DNA of 51,185 bases from RUG11462 sp036308645 (GCA_036308645.1 JAXJVH010000003.1:1-51185); one strand, 5' to 3'. Positions 23,864 through 33,340 are shown, counted from the stretch's first letter. Made by a program: numbers and translations. Notes: generated from the sequence alone by a model not told the origin.

Positions 23864-25050
23864 TAATCTTCAACGGCGATATCTATATCAATATCTTCAA
23901 TCGGTTTTGACTGAACGGTATCTTCCGGCTCCGGCTCTGCTTCTACTTCAGGCTCTTTAAGTCCCGAAAGAGTAGCCTTTTTAAGTTTCGGTTTTTTAGA
24001 GCCGAAAAGTTCTTCTCTGTGTTGTTTGATTTTTTCTTCAATCTCCGCCATAAGTTCGGGATGCTCGGTAAGATATACTTTTACATTTTCTCTGCCCTGA
24101 CCGATTTTTTGGTCGTTATAAGAGAACCAAGCGCCCGATTTTTTAATAACGTCGCAAGTAACGCCGAGGTCGACAAGTTCGCCGACTTTTGAAATACCCT
24201 CGCCGTACATAATATCAAATTCAGCCTCTTTAAACGGAGGAGCAACTTTGTTTTTAACAATTTTAGCCTTTGTTCTTGAGCCGATAATTTCGGTGCCTAT
24301 TTTGAGTTTTTCGGCACGTCTGATTTCAATTCTTACGGAAGCATAGAATTTCAGCGCACGACCGCCTGTTGTAACTTCGGGATTTCCGTATGTAACGCCG
24401 ACCTTTTCACGAAGTTGGTTGATAAAAATAACCGCGCAGTTGGATTTTGCAATGCAGGCAGTAAGTTTTCTTAACGCTTGCGACATAAGACGAGCGTGAA
24501 GACCTACGTGACTGTCGCCCATAAGTCCCTCGATTTCCGCTTTAGGAACGAGCGCAGCAACCGAATCGACAACGACAATATCTATTGCGTTTGAACGAAC
24601 GAGCGCCTCGCAAATTTCAAGCGCCTGCTCGCCTGTATCGGGCTGGGAAACAAGCAAAGAATCAATATCTACGCCGAGCGCTTGAGCATAATCGGGATCG
24701 AGCGCATGCTCAACGTCGATAAAAGCAGCCTCGCCGCCGTTTTTCTGCGCTTCTGCTACTGCGTGAAGCGCAACGGTGGTTTTACCCGAAGATTCAGGTC
24801 CGTAAATTTCAATAATTCTTCCTTTCGGCAAACCGCCTATGCCCAGCGCCATATCCAAAGAAACCGAGCCTGTTGAAATAGCCTCAATATTAAGATTTGT
24901 GGTATCGCCGAGTTTCATAACGGCGCCTTTGCCGTATGCTTTTTCAATTTGCGCCAAAGCCTCCTGCAAGGCTTTCTCTTTTGGATTAACCTTTGCGTCT
25001 TTTGCCGATTTTGTCGATTTTGTTGATTTTGCCGTAGTTTTTCCTGCCAT
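23863..25050 (-). CDS. recA: Recombinase RecA
   Basis: It forms filaments on single-stranded DNA for recombination and SOS signalling. Walker A is GPESSGKTT (84-92). Loop 2-region and other hallmarks are VFINQLREKVGV and TTGGRALKFYASVR. The N-terminal extension is Lys/Ser/Thr-rich (about 1-22), longer than in most RecA proteins. The C-terminal tail is very acidic (EVEAEPEPEDT, then DIDIDIAVED). The start follows GGAG. Position between prmC and recX is unremarkable for Clostridia. Confidence 0.97.
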   Translation of the reverse strand: MAGKTTAKSTKSTKSAKDAKVNPKEKALQEALAQIEKAYGKGAVMKLGDTTNLNIEAISTGSVSLDMALGIGGLPKGRIIEIYGPESSGKTTVALHAVAEAQKNGGEAAFIDVEHALDPDYAQALGVDIDSLLVSQPDTGEQALEICEALVRSNAIDIVVVDSVAALVPKAEIEGLMGDSHVGLHARLMSQALRKLTACIAKSNCAVIFINQLREKVGVTYGNPEVTTGGRALKFYASVRIEIRRAEKLKIGTEIIGSRTKAKIVKNKVAPPFKEAEFDIMYGEGISKVGELVDLGVTCDVIKKSGAWFSYNDQKIGQGRENVKVYLTEHPELMAEIEEKIKQHREELFGSKKPKLKKATLSGLKEPEVEAEPEPEDTVQSKPIEDIDIDIAVED

Positions 25051-25065
25051 TTTTCATTTTTCTCC

Positions 25066-25884
25066 TTATATTTTTTCTGCTTTGACTACTCTGTTGTTTT
25101 TGCCGTAGTCATCTATAATGCTAATGTTTGAATATCCGTTTTGTTTAAGTATTTCGCTTACCTTTTCTCCCATTTTACACCCTATTTCAAAGAGAAGGGT
25201 GAATTTTTTATTAAATTTAAAGTTTTGTGATATTTTTTCATAAAAAATAAGTCCGTCATTTTCCGCAAAAAGCGCAGTATGCGGTTCGTTTAAAACCTCT
25301 TTTGATAAATCTTTCATCTCATCTCTTGAGATATACGGCGGATTTGAAACCACAAGGTCATATTCGCCTACAAAACTTAAAGCGTCGGACAAAATAGCAG
25401 TCACATTCTCTGCATTGTTAAGTTTTATATTTTTTAAAAGGTAATCATAAGCCTTATCGTAAAGTTCAACCGCCGTAACGCATGAGTCGGGACGCCTCTT
25501 TGCAATTGCTATCGCAATAGCACCGCTGCCCGAACATAAATCAAGAATTTTCGGATTTTTGGTATTTTTGATACACTCCAAAGCGGTATCCACTAAAATT
25601 TCCGTATCGTCACGAGGAACGAGTACGCCCTCGCCGACGAAAAAAGGATAGCCGTAAAACTCGCATTTTCCCAATATGTAATAAAGCGGTACTCCGCCAT
25701 TACGGGTTTTCGCCATTAAAAAGCACCTTTTTTCAACTTCTGCCCCTGCTTCTTCACGGCGAATTTTCATAAATCCCGTACTATCAACGCCTAATGCGTG
25801 CAAAACAATCTGCTTTGCCTCAAAATCGGCGTTTTCACAATTTAAAGTATTTTCGATTTCTTTTACAAGTTCAAAAATTTTCAT
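25066..25884 (-). CDS. prmC: Peptide chain release factor N5-glutamine methyltransferase
   Basis: It methylates the GGQ glutamine of release factors. The N-terminal helical domain (about 1-85) is followed by FYGYPFFVGEGVLVPRDDTE. The SAM-binding motif LDLCSGSGAIAIAIA begins at 114 and the catalytic NPPY is at 181-184. Its start overlaps the DUF1385 gene stop by 4 bp (ATGA). Confidence 0.94.
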   Translation of the reverse strand: MKIFELVKEIENTLNCENADFEAKQIVLHALGVDSTGFMKIRREEAGAEVEKRCFLMAKTRNGGVPLYYILGKCEFYGYPFFVGEGVLVPRDDTEILVDTALECIKNTKNPKILDLCSGSGAIAIAIAKRRPDSCVTAVELYDKAYDYLLKNIKLNNAENVTAILSDALSFVGEYDLVVSNPPYISRDEMKDLSKEVLNEPHTALFAENDGLIFYEKISQNFKFNKKFTLLFEIGCKMGEKVSEILKQNGYSNISIIDDYGKNNRVVKAEKI

Positions 25885-26954
25885 ATTCTGTCTAAATCGG
25901 GGTCGTCGGGAATTACTTGTTCCATTGCCTTAATAGCGACCTCAATCATTTCATCGTCAGGCTCTTTAGTGGTAATTCTCTGCACCCAAAGTCCCGGTGC
26001 GGCAATGATTTTTGTAACAATATTATCGTGTCTGCCGCAGAATTTGATTAGTTCGTAACCGATACCGCAGAAAAGCGGAATAAGCAATATTTTAATTGTA
26101 ACCCAAAGCGCAGTAAACTTTGTAACGCCGGGTGCAAAGATTATAATAATTGTTGAAACAAGTATGCCGACCGCAATCATCAAGAACATAAAAGAAGTTC
26201 CGCATCTCGGATGAAAACGAATTTGTTTTCTTACGTTTTCAACGGTTAACGGCAACCCTTTTTCATAGCAGAAAATAGTTTTATGCTCTGCGCCGTGATA
26301 TTTGAAAAGCCTTTTTATATCGTTCATTTGTGCAACCAAAAGCATATATCCGACAAAAATGGCGATTTTCATAATTCCTTCAAAAAATGCTCGCCAATTT
26401 TGCAAAACTCCGTTTTTAATCGCTTCCGTAGTAACTGCGACATCGGAAGTTACCGCCGAATTCAGCAAATTAAATAAAAGAGAAGGGATATACATAAACA
26501 GCAAAAGCGCCAGCGCTACTCCCAAAACCGAGCCGATTGTCATTACAACGCCCATTACCGCATTTGAAAGTTTTTTCGGCTTTTCTTCTTCTTTGCGTTT
26601 TAACTCTTCAAAAGAAACGCCCTTTTTTTCAGCTTTTTTGCGAAGTTTTTTATCTTTTTTCTCCTGCTCTTCTTCCTCTTCAATTTCCGTCATACCTGAA
26701 AGGTCTGCCGAACGCATAAGCGTTTTCATTCCGACATACATAGTTACACCGAAATTAACAACGCCTCTTATAATCGGAAGTTTTAAAATTTTAGATTTTA
26801 CGCTCGGAAAATTAACGTCCTCCAAAGCGATTGAATTATCGGGAGTTCTTACGCCTAAAACGGTTTTTTGCGGCCCTTTCATCATAATTCCCTCGATAAC
26901 CGCCTGACCGCCGATAGAGGTTTTTTTACATACATTGCAATCGTTTTTACTCAT
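25881..26954 (-). CDS. DUF1385 membrane protein (YqhQ-like)
   Basis: A 357-residue protein of the YqhQ/DUF1385 family. Hallmarks are IGGQAVIEGIMMKGP near residue 13, GAEHKTIFCYEKGLPLT, and FHPRCGTSF. It has about four membrane segments. A Glu/Lys-rich stretch (about 91-127, EEEEEQEKKDKKLRKKAEKK) forms a charged loop. Function is not established. Its pairing with prmC by a 4-bp overlap is a frequent Clostridia arrangement. Confidence 0.9.
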   Translation of the reverse strand: MSKNDCNVCKKTSIGGQAVIEGIMMKGPQKTVLGVRTPDNSIALEDVNFPSVKSKILKLPIIRGVVNFGVTMYVGMKTLMRSADLSGMTEIEEEEEQEKKDKKLRKKAEKKGVSFEELKRKEEEKPKKLSNAVMGVVMTIGSVLGVALALLLFMYIPSLLFNLLNSAVTSDVAVTTEAIKNGVLQNWRAFFEGIMKIAIFVGYMLLVAQMNDIKRLFKYHGAEHKTIFCYEKGLPLTVENVRKQIRFHPRCGTSFMFLMIAVGILVSTIIIIFAPGVTKFTALWVTIKILLIPLFCGIGYELIKFCGRHDNIVTKIIAAPGLWVQRITTKEPDDEMIEVAIKAMEQVIPDDPDLDRI

Positions 26955-28460
26955 TTAATTTGTCCTTTCGTTTTGCTCCCCCAAAGTTTTATCAAACTCG
27001 CTTGTATCCGATTTTACTTCAGGCTTTATAAACGGTAAAACGATTGTAACCGTAGTACCTGCGCCCTCTTTAGAATCCACCATTAAAATACCGTCGTGTT
27101 GCTTAATAATTTCATCGGCTATAGCAAGACCTATACCCGAACCTCTTACGGTATTATTTGCCTTATAAAACTTTTCTTTTACTTTTGATAAATCTTCTGC
27201 GGCTATTCCGCAACCCATATCGCTGACTTTGACCTGAACATTATTATCATACTGCGACGCTTCTACCATAACCGTTCCGCCCGAATTGGAGGAATATTTA
27301 ATAGCGTTGTCGATAATATTGATAAACACCTGTTTAAGTCTTGCAGGGTCTGCCATAATCGGCGGCAGCATTTCGGGATAAATAAATTCAAGTTCAAGAC
27401 CTTTTTTAGCCGCTTCGCCCTGATACATAAGCACCGCTTCGCCGAGTTCCGCCAAAACATCTACTTTTTCTTTTCTTATCTGCAATCTGCCCGACTGCAT
27501 ACGCGAAAAATCAAGCAAATCTTCAACAAGTCCCGAAAGCCTTGCAACCTCGCCGTTGATTACATCAACGCCTTTTTTAACAAGTTCATTATCAATACCT
27601 ACAGAGGATTTTACCGTTTCCGACCAACCCTGAATAACGGTAAGCGGCGTTCTTAATTCATGAGAAACGCTTGAAATAAAGTCGTTTTTTAGTTTTTCGG
27701 TGCTTTCAAGTTCGCTCGCCATATAGTTAATCGTATCGCACAGTTTACCGATTTCATCGGTGTCGTTAACGGGAAGCCTGTCGTCAAAATTGCCGTTTGC
27801 AATACGAAAAGCGGTTGTGGTAATAGCCTTTATCGGTTCAAGTATAGACTTTAAAAACAGTAAACCCGCCGCTACGGTTACAACAATAATTATCACACCG
27901 ATGGCGATTAAAATAAGTATATTCCAAAATACGGTTCGTTCGATTTTTTCAAGCGAAACAATAAATCTTATTGCGCCTATTCTCGTACCGTTGTATTTCG
28001 GCATAAGGGCGGTTTTTGCCATTATTTTTTCATTATTTGAATTTTTGCCGATATACTCGCCGTAATCGTTGTCGCTTTGAAATGCGTCAAGATAATCGTT
28101 ATATCCGTCTTTTGAGTTTATATAACCTTTTGAAGAGATAAACGCTTCGCCCGAAGAATTAATAAACTGAACCTCTACAATATTTTTATCTGTATAAGAA
28201 TTAATAAATTCTTTTGCCGCATTTTCAAACTCCGCCGAAGTGCCCGTGGATTTTTCACGCATAAACTCACTGCAAGAGTTAATTCTCGAATCAAGATTAT
28301 TGCTTACCGAGGTGTAATAATAATTTCTTACAAATACCGCTAAAATAATCTCGGCTAAAATAACTACCAAAAGCACGACGCCGACAATATTCAAAAGCCA
28401 TCTTTTTTTCAAACCCTTAACCTGAAAAGATTCGGGATTTATATCCAAATTATATTTCAT
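26955..28460 (-). CDS. Two-component sensor histidine kinase
   Basis: The helix at about 22-44 and the helix at about 179-203 enclose an extracellular sensor of about 135 residues. A HAMP domain (204-260), HisKA with the phosphorylated His267 (SVSHELRTPLT), and a HATPase with NIIDNAIKYSS, DMGCGIA and GSGIGLAIA follow. It phosphorylates the response regulator encoded 76 bp upstream. The signal is unknown. The ribosome site (GGGCGGTG) is loosely spaced. Confidence 0.93.
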   Translation of the reverse strand: MKYNLDINPESFQVKGLKKRWLLNIVGVVLLVVILAEIILAVFVRNYYYTSVSNNLDSRINSCSEFMREKSTGTSAEFENAAKEFINSYTDKNIVEVQFINSSGEAFISSKGYINSKDGYNDYLDAFQSDNDYGEYIGKNSNNEKIMAKTALMPKYNGTRIGAIRFIVSLEKIERTVFWNILILIAIGVIIIVVTVAAGLLFLKSILEPIKAITTTAFRIANGNFDDRLPVNDTDEIGKLCDTINYMASELESTEKLKNDFISSVSHELRTPLTVIQGWSETVKSSVGIDNELVKKGVDVINGEVARLSGLVEDLLDFSRMQSGRLQIRKEKVDVLAELGEAVLMYQGEAAKKGLELEFIYPEMLPPIMADPARLKQVFINIIDNAIKYSSNSGGTVMVEASQYDNNVQVKVSDMGCGIAAEDLSKVKEKFYKANNTVRGSGIGLAIADEIIKQHDGILMVDSKEGAGTTVTIVLPFIKPEVKSDTSEFDKTLGEQNERTN

Positions 28461-28536
28461 TCATCGGCACCGCCCTTTCATAAAAATTTAATTTATCAAT
28501 AATAAATGTTTTTCGGCAAAAAACAGCAAAAAAACA

Positions 28537-29241
28537 TTATTCAACATTCCACTTATAGCCTTTGCCCCAAACGGTTACAACATAACGAGGTTCCGAAGGG
28601 TCGTCCTCAATTTTCATTCTCAGTCGGCGAATATTAACGTCAACTATTTTTTCCTCGCCGATAAAAGACTCGCCCCAAACTCTCTTTAAAATATCAAGGC
28701 GGTCGACAGGCTGACCTGCGGCAGAGAAAAGGTATTCTACAATTTGAAACTCAACCGGAGTGAGTTCAATTTCAACGCCTCTTTTTACTAAAGTTCTGCG
28801 GCGAAGATTAAGCGCAAAATCGCCTATAACAATTTCATCGGAAATTTTAGAATTTTTAGTCTGATTATTAAGCATTTCAACACGGCGGTTAAGCGAGTCA
28901 ACTCTTGCTACCAACTCTGTCGGTGAAAAAGGCTTTGTCATATAATCGTCAGCGCCCATCATCAGCGCAGAAACCTTATCCATTTCCTGCGATTTTGCAG
29001 TCAGCATTATAATGCCTACTGTGGAATTTTTTGCCCTGATTTGTTTGCAAACGCTAAGTCCGTCAATTCCCGGCATCATAATATCCAGCAAAACCACCTG
29101 AAAATCATCGGTTGCAAAGAACAAATCCAGCGCTTCTTCTCCGCTTCCTGCCTCGACCGTTTCATAGCCCGCTCTTTTTAGATTAATAACAACAAATTCT
29201 CTGATTGTCGCTTCATCTTCAACTACAAGTATTTTTTTCAT
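28537..29241 (-). CDS. OmpR-family response regulator
   Basis: A 234-residue regulator. The receiver (1-120) has acidic residues near the start (VVEDE), the phosphoacceptor Asp53 (LLDIMMPG), Thr in LTAKS and Lys in TKPFS. The C-terminal winged helix (about 135-232: LTPVEFQIVEYL and VDVNIRRLRMKIE) binds DNA. It is co-directional with its kinase and with an upstream lipoprotein gene. Confidence 0.94.
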   Translation of the reverse strand: MKKILVVEDEATIREFVVINLKRAGYETVEAGSGEEALDLFFATDDFQVVLLDIMMPGIDGLSVCKQIRAKNSTVGIIMLTAKSQEMDKVSALMMGADDYMTKPFSPTELVARVDSLNRRVEMLNNQTKNSKISDEIVIGDFALNLRRRTLVKRGVEIELTPVEFQIVEYLFSAAGQPVDRLDILKRVWGESFIGEEKIVDVNIRRLRMKIEDDPSEPRYVVTVWGKGYKWNVE

Positions 29242-29259
29242 AAAACAGTTCCTTTCGGA

Positions 29260-30618
29260 TTATAAAAGTATGATGTTTTTTTTAAGATAATCAACTGTAA
29301 CTTTATTTTCGCTTGTTGCGTTTTTGTTTACCTTAACAGCGTAAACATACTCGTCATCTTCTTTAATTTTAGTGTAATTTCTGTTGTTTTTCCTAAATTC
29401 CGACTTTAAGAAAACTCTTATCGAAAAAAGATTTTCACCGTAAGTGCGGTTTGTAAAATCCCATTCGCAAAAACTGCGTTCTCTGTCCTCCAAATTACGC
29501 TGTGCGGTAATCTTGCCGAGCCATGTTGCAGGCGTTGAAACAAAATAATTATCGGCGGTATTAATAAATCCGCTTGTAACACGCTCGCCGAACGCATTGT
29601 CTTTTATGTTGTACCATTCGGTAAAATAAACCCTATCGGTAGGGTTTTCAACGGTATCATAACCCTGACAAACATAGGTTTTGGGAATTTCCACAATACC
29701 GTCTTTGTTAATATCACGACTGCCTATCAGCGAATCACGGTAGGTAGCGTCGGTGCTTTTTGTCCGTTTATTGTAAAAAGTAAGTTTTAGCGTTTCATCA
29801 TAATAGAAAACCTCGGTTATCATTGCCGAAGCCTCGACAAAAGCGTCGACAAAAACCGCATTTTTACCCTTTTCTACCGAAGAAACCGTAATATTTGAAA
29901 AAGATACGATACTGCTGTCAAAATTAACCGTTCCGAGCGCAACCGGAACGCCGTCGCTCTCGTAACTGAAACTCAAAAGTTTTGCCGAAACGGTTTTCTT
30001 TATCAGGCTGTCTTTTGACTCGCTTGAAACGTTATCGGTTTCGTTTGTGATTTTAAAAAGAACGGTCTGCGGTTTTTTCGCACCGATGATATCGCCTACG
30101 CAATAGTCGGTGTATCTTTCCTGTGCAAGCAATGTTACGCTTTCATTTTCGTATTTATAAACATTAAGTTCCTGCTCTTGAACATTATAAAGTTTGCAAC
30201 CGACAAAAATTTCAACATCACCGTCGCCGCAAACATCGTGGAACTCAACTCGGTCGATACCCGTTCCCGAAAGTTTTGCGTCATATTTTGACTTCCATTC
30301 ATTTTTATTAAATGTCAGTACATTTAAGTGAACGGTTATGTTGTTATTATCGGTTTGCTGATAAAAAACCAAAGCCTCGCTATTACCGTCGCCGTTTAAA
30401 TCCCTGATAATAATAGCGTTTCTATACCTGCCTGCCGAGGGATAGGAAAGTTCGTAATCAGCGCAAATTTTTGATAACGCCTCCTCAATCTCGACCAAAT
30501 CGCCCGAAGATTTAGGCGGTGACATCAGCGAAACAGGATTTGAAAAGAAACCCGTACACCCTGTCGTATTAAGCATTATAATAAGTACAAACAATACCGA
30601 AAAAATTCTTTTTTTCAT
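29260..30618 (-). CDS. Putative lipoprotein with calcium-loop-like repeats
   Basis: A signal peptide ends in a lipobox (NTTGC; Cys21), so this is a lipid-anchored surface protein. I do not recognise the family. Three D-x-[NK]-x-D-G-type loops, DLNGDGNSEALV, VCGDGDVEIFVG and DINKDGIVEIP, resemble FG-GAP/VCBS beta-propeller blades or EF-type calcium loops. The rest is strand-rich. It lies 18 bp upstream of the response regulator gene, so it may be an accessory sensor of that two-component system; this is inference. Confidence 0.7.
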   Translation of the reverse strand: MKKRIFSVLFVLIIMLNTTGCTGFFSNPVSLMSPPKSSGDLVEIEEALSKICADYELSYPSAGRYRNAIIIRDLNGDGNSEALVFYQQTDNNNITVHLNVLTFNKNEWKSKYDAKLSGTGIDRVEFHDVCGDGDVEIFVGCKLYNVQEQELNVYKYENESVTLLAQERYTDYCVGDIIGAKKPQTVLFKITNETDNVSSESKDSLIKKTVSAKLLSFSYESDGVPVALGTVNFDSSIVSFSNITVSSVEKGKNAVFVDAFVEASAMITEVFYYDETLKLTFYNKRTKSTDATYRDSLIGSRDINKDGIVEIPKTYVCQGYDTVENPTDRVYFTEWYNIKDNAFGERVTSGFINTADNYFVSTPATWLGKITAQRNLEDRERSFCEWDFTNRTYGENLFSIRVFLKSEFRKNNRNYTKIKEDDEYVYAVKVNKNATSENKVTVDYLKKNIILL

Positions 30619-30669
30619 TCCCGTTTCACCTCAAATCATTAAAAATTCAACCTAAATTAAATATTCAAA

Positions 30670-31701
30670 TTAATCAATGTATTCTTCCATAGAACTGAAC
30701 TTATAATCGCCGTTTTTAAGCAAATCAAAGTTTTTAAGCGCAGTCGCAGTTCCGAGCGCCACGCAGGTTTTCGGATTTTCTACCGAATTTACACGCACGC
30801 CCGTATACTCGCTGATAAACTCGGAAAGGCCGTAAAGACAAGAGCCGCCGCCTATCAGCGTAATTCCGTCACGCTCAATATCGCCTACAACTTCGGGCGG
30901 TGATTTTTCGATAACCGACTGAATACTCTTACAAATGTTTTGAGCCGCGTCGTAAAGCGCCGTAATCATCTCGCTTGTATTAATCTCAAAAGTCTGCGGC
31001 ATACCTGTAAACTGGTGTTGTCCTTTTGCGGTTAAAGTTAATTCCAACGGTCGAGGTTTTACGCAACCTATCTGCGCTTTAATCTGCTCAACGGTATGCG
31101 GACCTACAACAATGTTATGTTCAAATTTAATGTATTTTTCAATTTCTCTGTTAAAATAGTCGCCTGCAATTCCGATTGACTCCGACTTTACAAGACCGCC
31201 CAAAGACAGCGTTGCAATGTCGGTAGTACCTGCGCCTATATCAACAATAACCGAGCCTTTAGGCGTGGTAAAATCCATTCCGAGACCGATAGCCGCGGCA
31301 ACAGGTCCTTCAATCGTGCAAACATCACGAGCGCCTGCTTCAATGCAAGCATTGATAAGCGAACGGCGTTGCATACTTGTGATACCGCTCGGCACCGCCA
31401 CCATAAGCCTTGCTTTAAGCAGATTATTGCCGGCAACCTCGGAAATAAAAGCGGTCAGCATATTCTGCGCCATATCGTAATCGGCGATAACGCCCTCTAT
31501 TATCGGTCTTACCGCAGTAACAGAATCGGGGGTGCGACCAATCATTTTATATGCGTCGGTACCTGCGGCGATAAGTTCTCCGGTGTTAGTTTGGTAAGAT
31601 ATCGCCGAATGTTCATCAAGCACAACCGATTTACCCGAGCAAATAACGGTTCTCAATGAACCCAAGTCAATTCCATAACCGTTAGCCATTTTTTCACTCA
31701 C
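30670..31701 (-). CDS. mreB: Rod-shape-determining protein MreB/Mbl-like
   Basis: A bacterial actin that guides lateral wall synthesis under the membrane. The phosphate-1 loop is GYGIDLGSLRT, the phosphate-2 part is VIVDIGAGTTDIATLSLGG, and the adenosine-binding GGGSCLYGL is near 290. At 343 residues the length is normal. mreC and mreD are not next to it, so it could be an Mbl/MreBH-type paralogue. Its own promoter lies about 65 bp before the start. It heads the lipoprotein-two-component gene string. Confidence 0.86.
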   Translation of the reverse strand: MSEKMANGYGIDLGSLRTVICSGKSVVLDEHSAISYQTNTGELIAAGTDAYKMIGRTPDSVTAVRPIIEGVIADYDMAQNMLTAFISEVAGNNLLKARLMVAVPSGITSMQRRSLINACIEAGARDVCTIEGPVAAAIGLGMDFTTPKGSVIVDIGAGTTDIATLSLGGLVKSESIGIAGDYFNREIEKYIKFEHNIVVGPHTVEQIKAQIGCVKPRPLELTLTAKGQHQFTGMPQTFEINTSEMITALYDAAQNICKSIQSVIEKSPPEVVGDIERDGITLIGGGSCLYGLSEFISEYTGVRVNSVENPKTCVALGTATALKNFDLLKNGDYKFSSMEEYID

Positions 31702-31761
31702 TTTTCTTCAATTTATATAAAGATATAATTACTCAAAATATCATATAGGTATATATAGTAC

Positions 31762-31790
31762 ATTATATTACATCTTTTAGAATAATACAA
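31762..31790 (-). promoter_or_regulatory. Promoter of mreB
   Basis: On the minus strand, TTGTAT, a 17-bp spacer and TATAAT. The 31702-32045 gap holds this promoter and the divergent one below; the middle is A/T-rich with nothing else recognised. Confidence 0.6.
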
Positions 31791-31949
31791 GCATTTTTTC
31801 ACCGTCATTTATTGCAATTTTTAAGATTATCTCGCTTGCCGAAGTTGAAAAATCAAAAAATTCCGCACTTTGCTTTTGCCATATAGATAATCATATATTT
31901 ATATTTAATTTTTTTATGAAATATTAATAAAAATTTAACAATAACTCCC

Positions 31950-32016
31950 TTGACTTCTATGCAAAAAAGAGATAAATTAAAAATAGAATATTTGCCAAAG
32001 CATTTTCGGCAAATAT
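31950..32016 (+). promoter_or_regulatory. Promoter and operator-like palindrome of the amine-dehydrogenase-like gene
   Basis: TTGACT (31950-31955), a 17-bp spacer and TAAATT (31973-31978). Downstream in the leader is the inverted repeat ATATTTGCC (31988-31996) and GGCAAATAT (32008-32016), which may be an operator or a hairpin. A GGAGG-type site precedes the ATG at 32046. Confidence 0.55.
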
Positions 32017-32045
32017 AATAATATAATTTTATCGGAGGTATTATT

Positions 32046-33071
32046 ATGGAAAAAATTAAAGTTGTTCAATACGGTTGCGGTAAGATGGCAAAATACACTT
32101 TACGCTATCTTTATGAACACGGCGCTCAAATTGTAGGTGCGATTGACGTAAACCCCGAAGTTGTGGGTATGGATGTCGGCGACTTTGCAGAACTCGGTGT
32201 AAAAACAGGAATTAAAATTTCAAACGACGCTGATAAAGTTCTTGACGAATGCGACGCAGATGTTGCTATTGTAACATTGTTCAGTTTTATCAACGATATT
32301 TACGACCATGTTGAAAAATGCGTATTACGCGGAATCAACGTAATCACCACCTGCGAAGAAGCAATTTATCCGTGGACTACCTCTGCGGCTGCAATTAACC
32401 GTCTGGACGCGCTTGCAAAACAAACAGGCTGCACAATCACAGGCTCGGGTATGCAGGATATTTTCTGGATTAATATGGTGGCAATGGCTGCAAGCGGCTG
32501 CAACAAACTGACTAAAATCAAAGGCGCTTACAGTTACAATGTTGAAGATTACGGTCTTGCTCTTGCAGAGGCTCACGGTTGCAACTTAACCAAAGAAGAA
32601 TTTGAATCAAAAATTGCTCATCCGTCAGAGTTTGAGCCGTCTTATGCTTGGAATTCAACCGAAGCGTTGTGTAACAAGCTCGGTCTTACAATTAAATCCA
32701 TAACACAAAAACACGTTCCTTATATAATCGACCATGATATTTACAGCGCTACTTTGGGCGAAACAATTAAAGCGGGCAACTGCATAGGTATGTCGGCTGT
32801 TGTAACCGCCGAAACAATGCAAGGCATTACTATTGAAGAAGAAACTATCGGTAAGGTATACGGACCTGACGACGGCGATATGTGTGATTGGTGGCTGACA
32901 GGCGAACCGGATACAGAGTTCCATGTTGTAAAACCGGCTACTGTTGAGCATACTTGCGCTACAATCGTAAACCGTATTCCGTCTTTGCTTGTTGCTCCGG
33001 CAGGCTATGTAACCTGCGATCAACTTGAACCGCATTCTTATCTCACCTATCCGATGGAATACCACGTTTAA
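32046..33071 (+). CDS. NAD(P)-dependent amine dehydrogenase-like / dihydrodipicolinate-reductase-like protein
   Basis: A 341-residue protein with an N-terminal Rossmann fold (VVQYGCGKMAKYTLRYLYE, about 5-23, then IVGAIDVNPEVVGMDVG). It resembles 2,4-diaminopentanoate dehydrogenase (Ord) of ornithine fermentation and the native amine dehydrogenase group, both formerly named dihydrodipicolinate reductase-like. It is not a standard DapB, which is about 250-270 residues. None of the ornithine-degradation partner genes are adjacent, so the substrate is unknown. It has its own promoter and terminator, so it is a single-gene unit. Confidence 0.7.
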   Translation: MEKIKVVQYGCGKMAKYTLRYLYEHGAQIVGAIDVNPEVVGMDVGDFAELGVKTGIKISNDADKVLDECDADVAIVTLFSFINDIYDHVEKCVLRGINVITTCEEAIYPWTTSAAAINRLDALAKQTGCTITGSGMQDIFWINMVAMAASGCNKLTKIKGAYSYNVEDYGLALAEAHGCNLTKEEFESKIAHPSEFEPSYAWNSTEALCNKLGLTIKSITQKHVPYIIDHDIYSATLGETIKAGNCIGMSAVVTAETMQGITIEEETIGKVYGPDDGDMCDWWLTGEPDTEFHVVKPATVEHTCATIVNRIPSLLVAPAGYVTCDQLEPHSYLTYPMEYHV

Positions 33072-33131
33072 TCGGTTATAACAAAAATATTTTAAACAGA
33101 AACTAATACTAAAATCAAAATCGGACTGTAA

Positions 33132-33171
33132 AAAACCCGAGGCTCGCTTGTACTATGATCCTCGGGTTTCA
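33132..33171 (+). terminator. Terminator after the dehydrogenase-like gene
   Basis: AACCCGAGG (33134-33142) pairs with CCTCGGGTTT (33160-33169) across an 18-base loop, with an A-run before it. It could work in either direction. Confidence 0.7.
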
Positions 33172-33189
33172 AAAATTTTCTATATATTT

Positions 33190-33216
33190 GTAGGGCACGA
33201 CGACCTCGGCGTGCCG
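33190..33216 (+). repeat. GTAG-REP hairpin (ACGACCTCGG loop)
   Basis: GTAG, then GGCACG-ACGACCTCGG-CGTGCC. It matches 48350-48376 (reverse) except in the head (GTAG vs GTAT), and matches the RAYT-internal copy at 9302 with paired stem changes. Confidence 0.75.
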
Positions 33217-33286
33217 ATTTATTCTTATCAATAATCTCATTTATTATGATTTTACAATATTTTTTTGTGCAAACTGAAAAAAACAC

Positions 33287-33315
33287 TTGAATTATATAAA
33301 CTAAAGTGTTATAAT
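33287..33315 (+). promoter_or_regulatory. Promoter of tRNA-Pro
   Basis: TTGAAT, a 17-bp spacer and TATAAT. It ends 25 bp before the tRNA. Confidence 0.75.
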
Positions 33316-33340
33316 AGTGGAGCATTTGAAAAATTAATAT

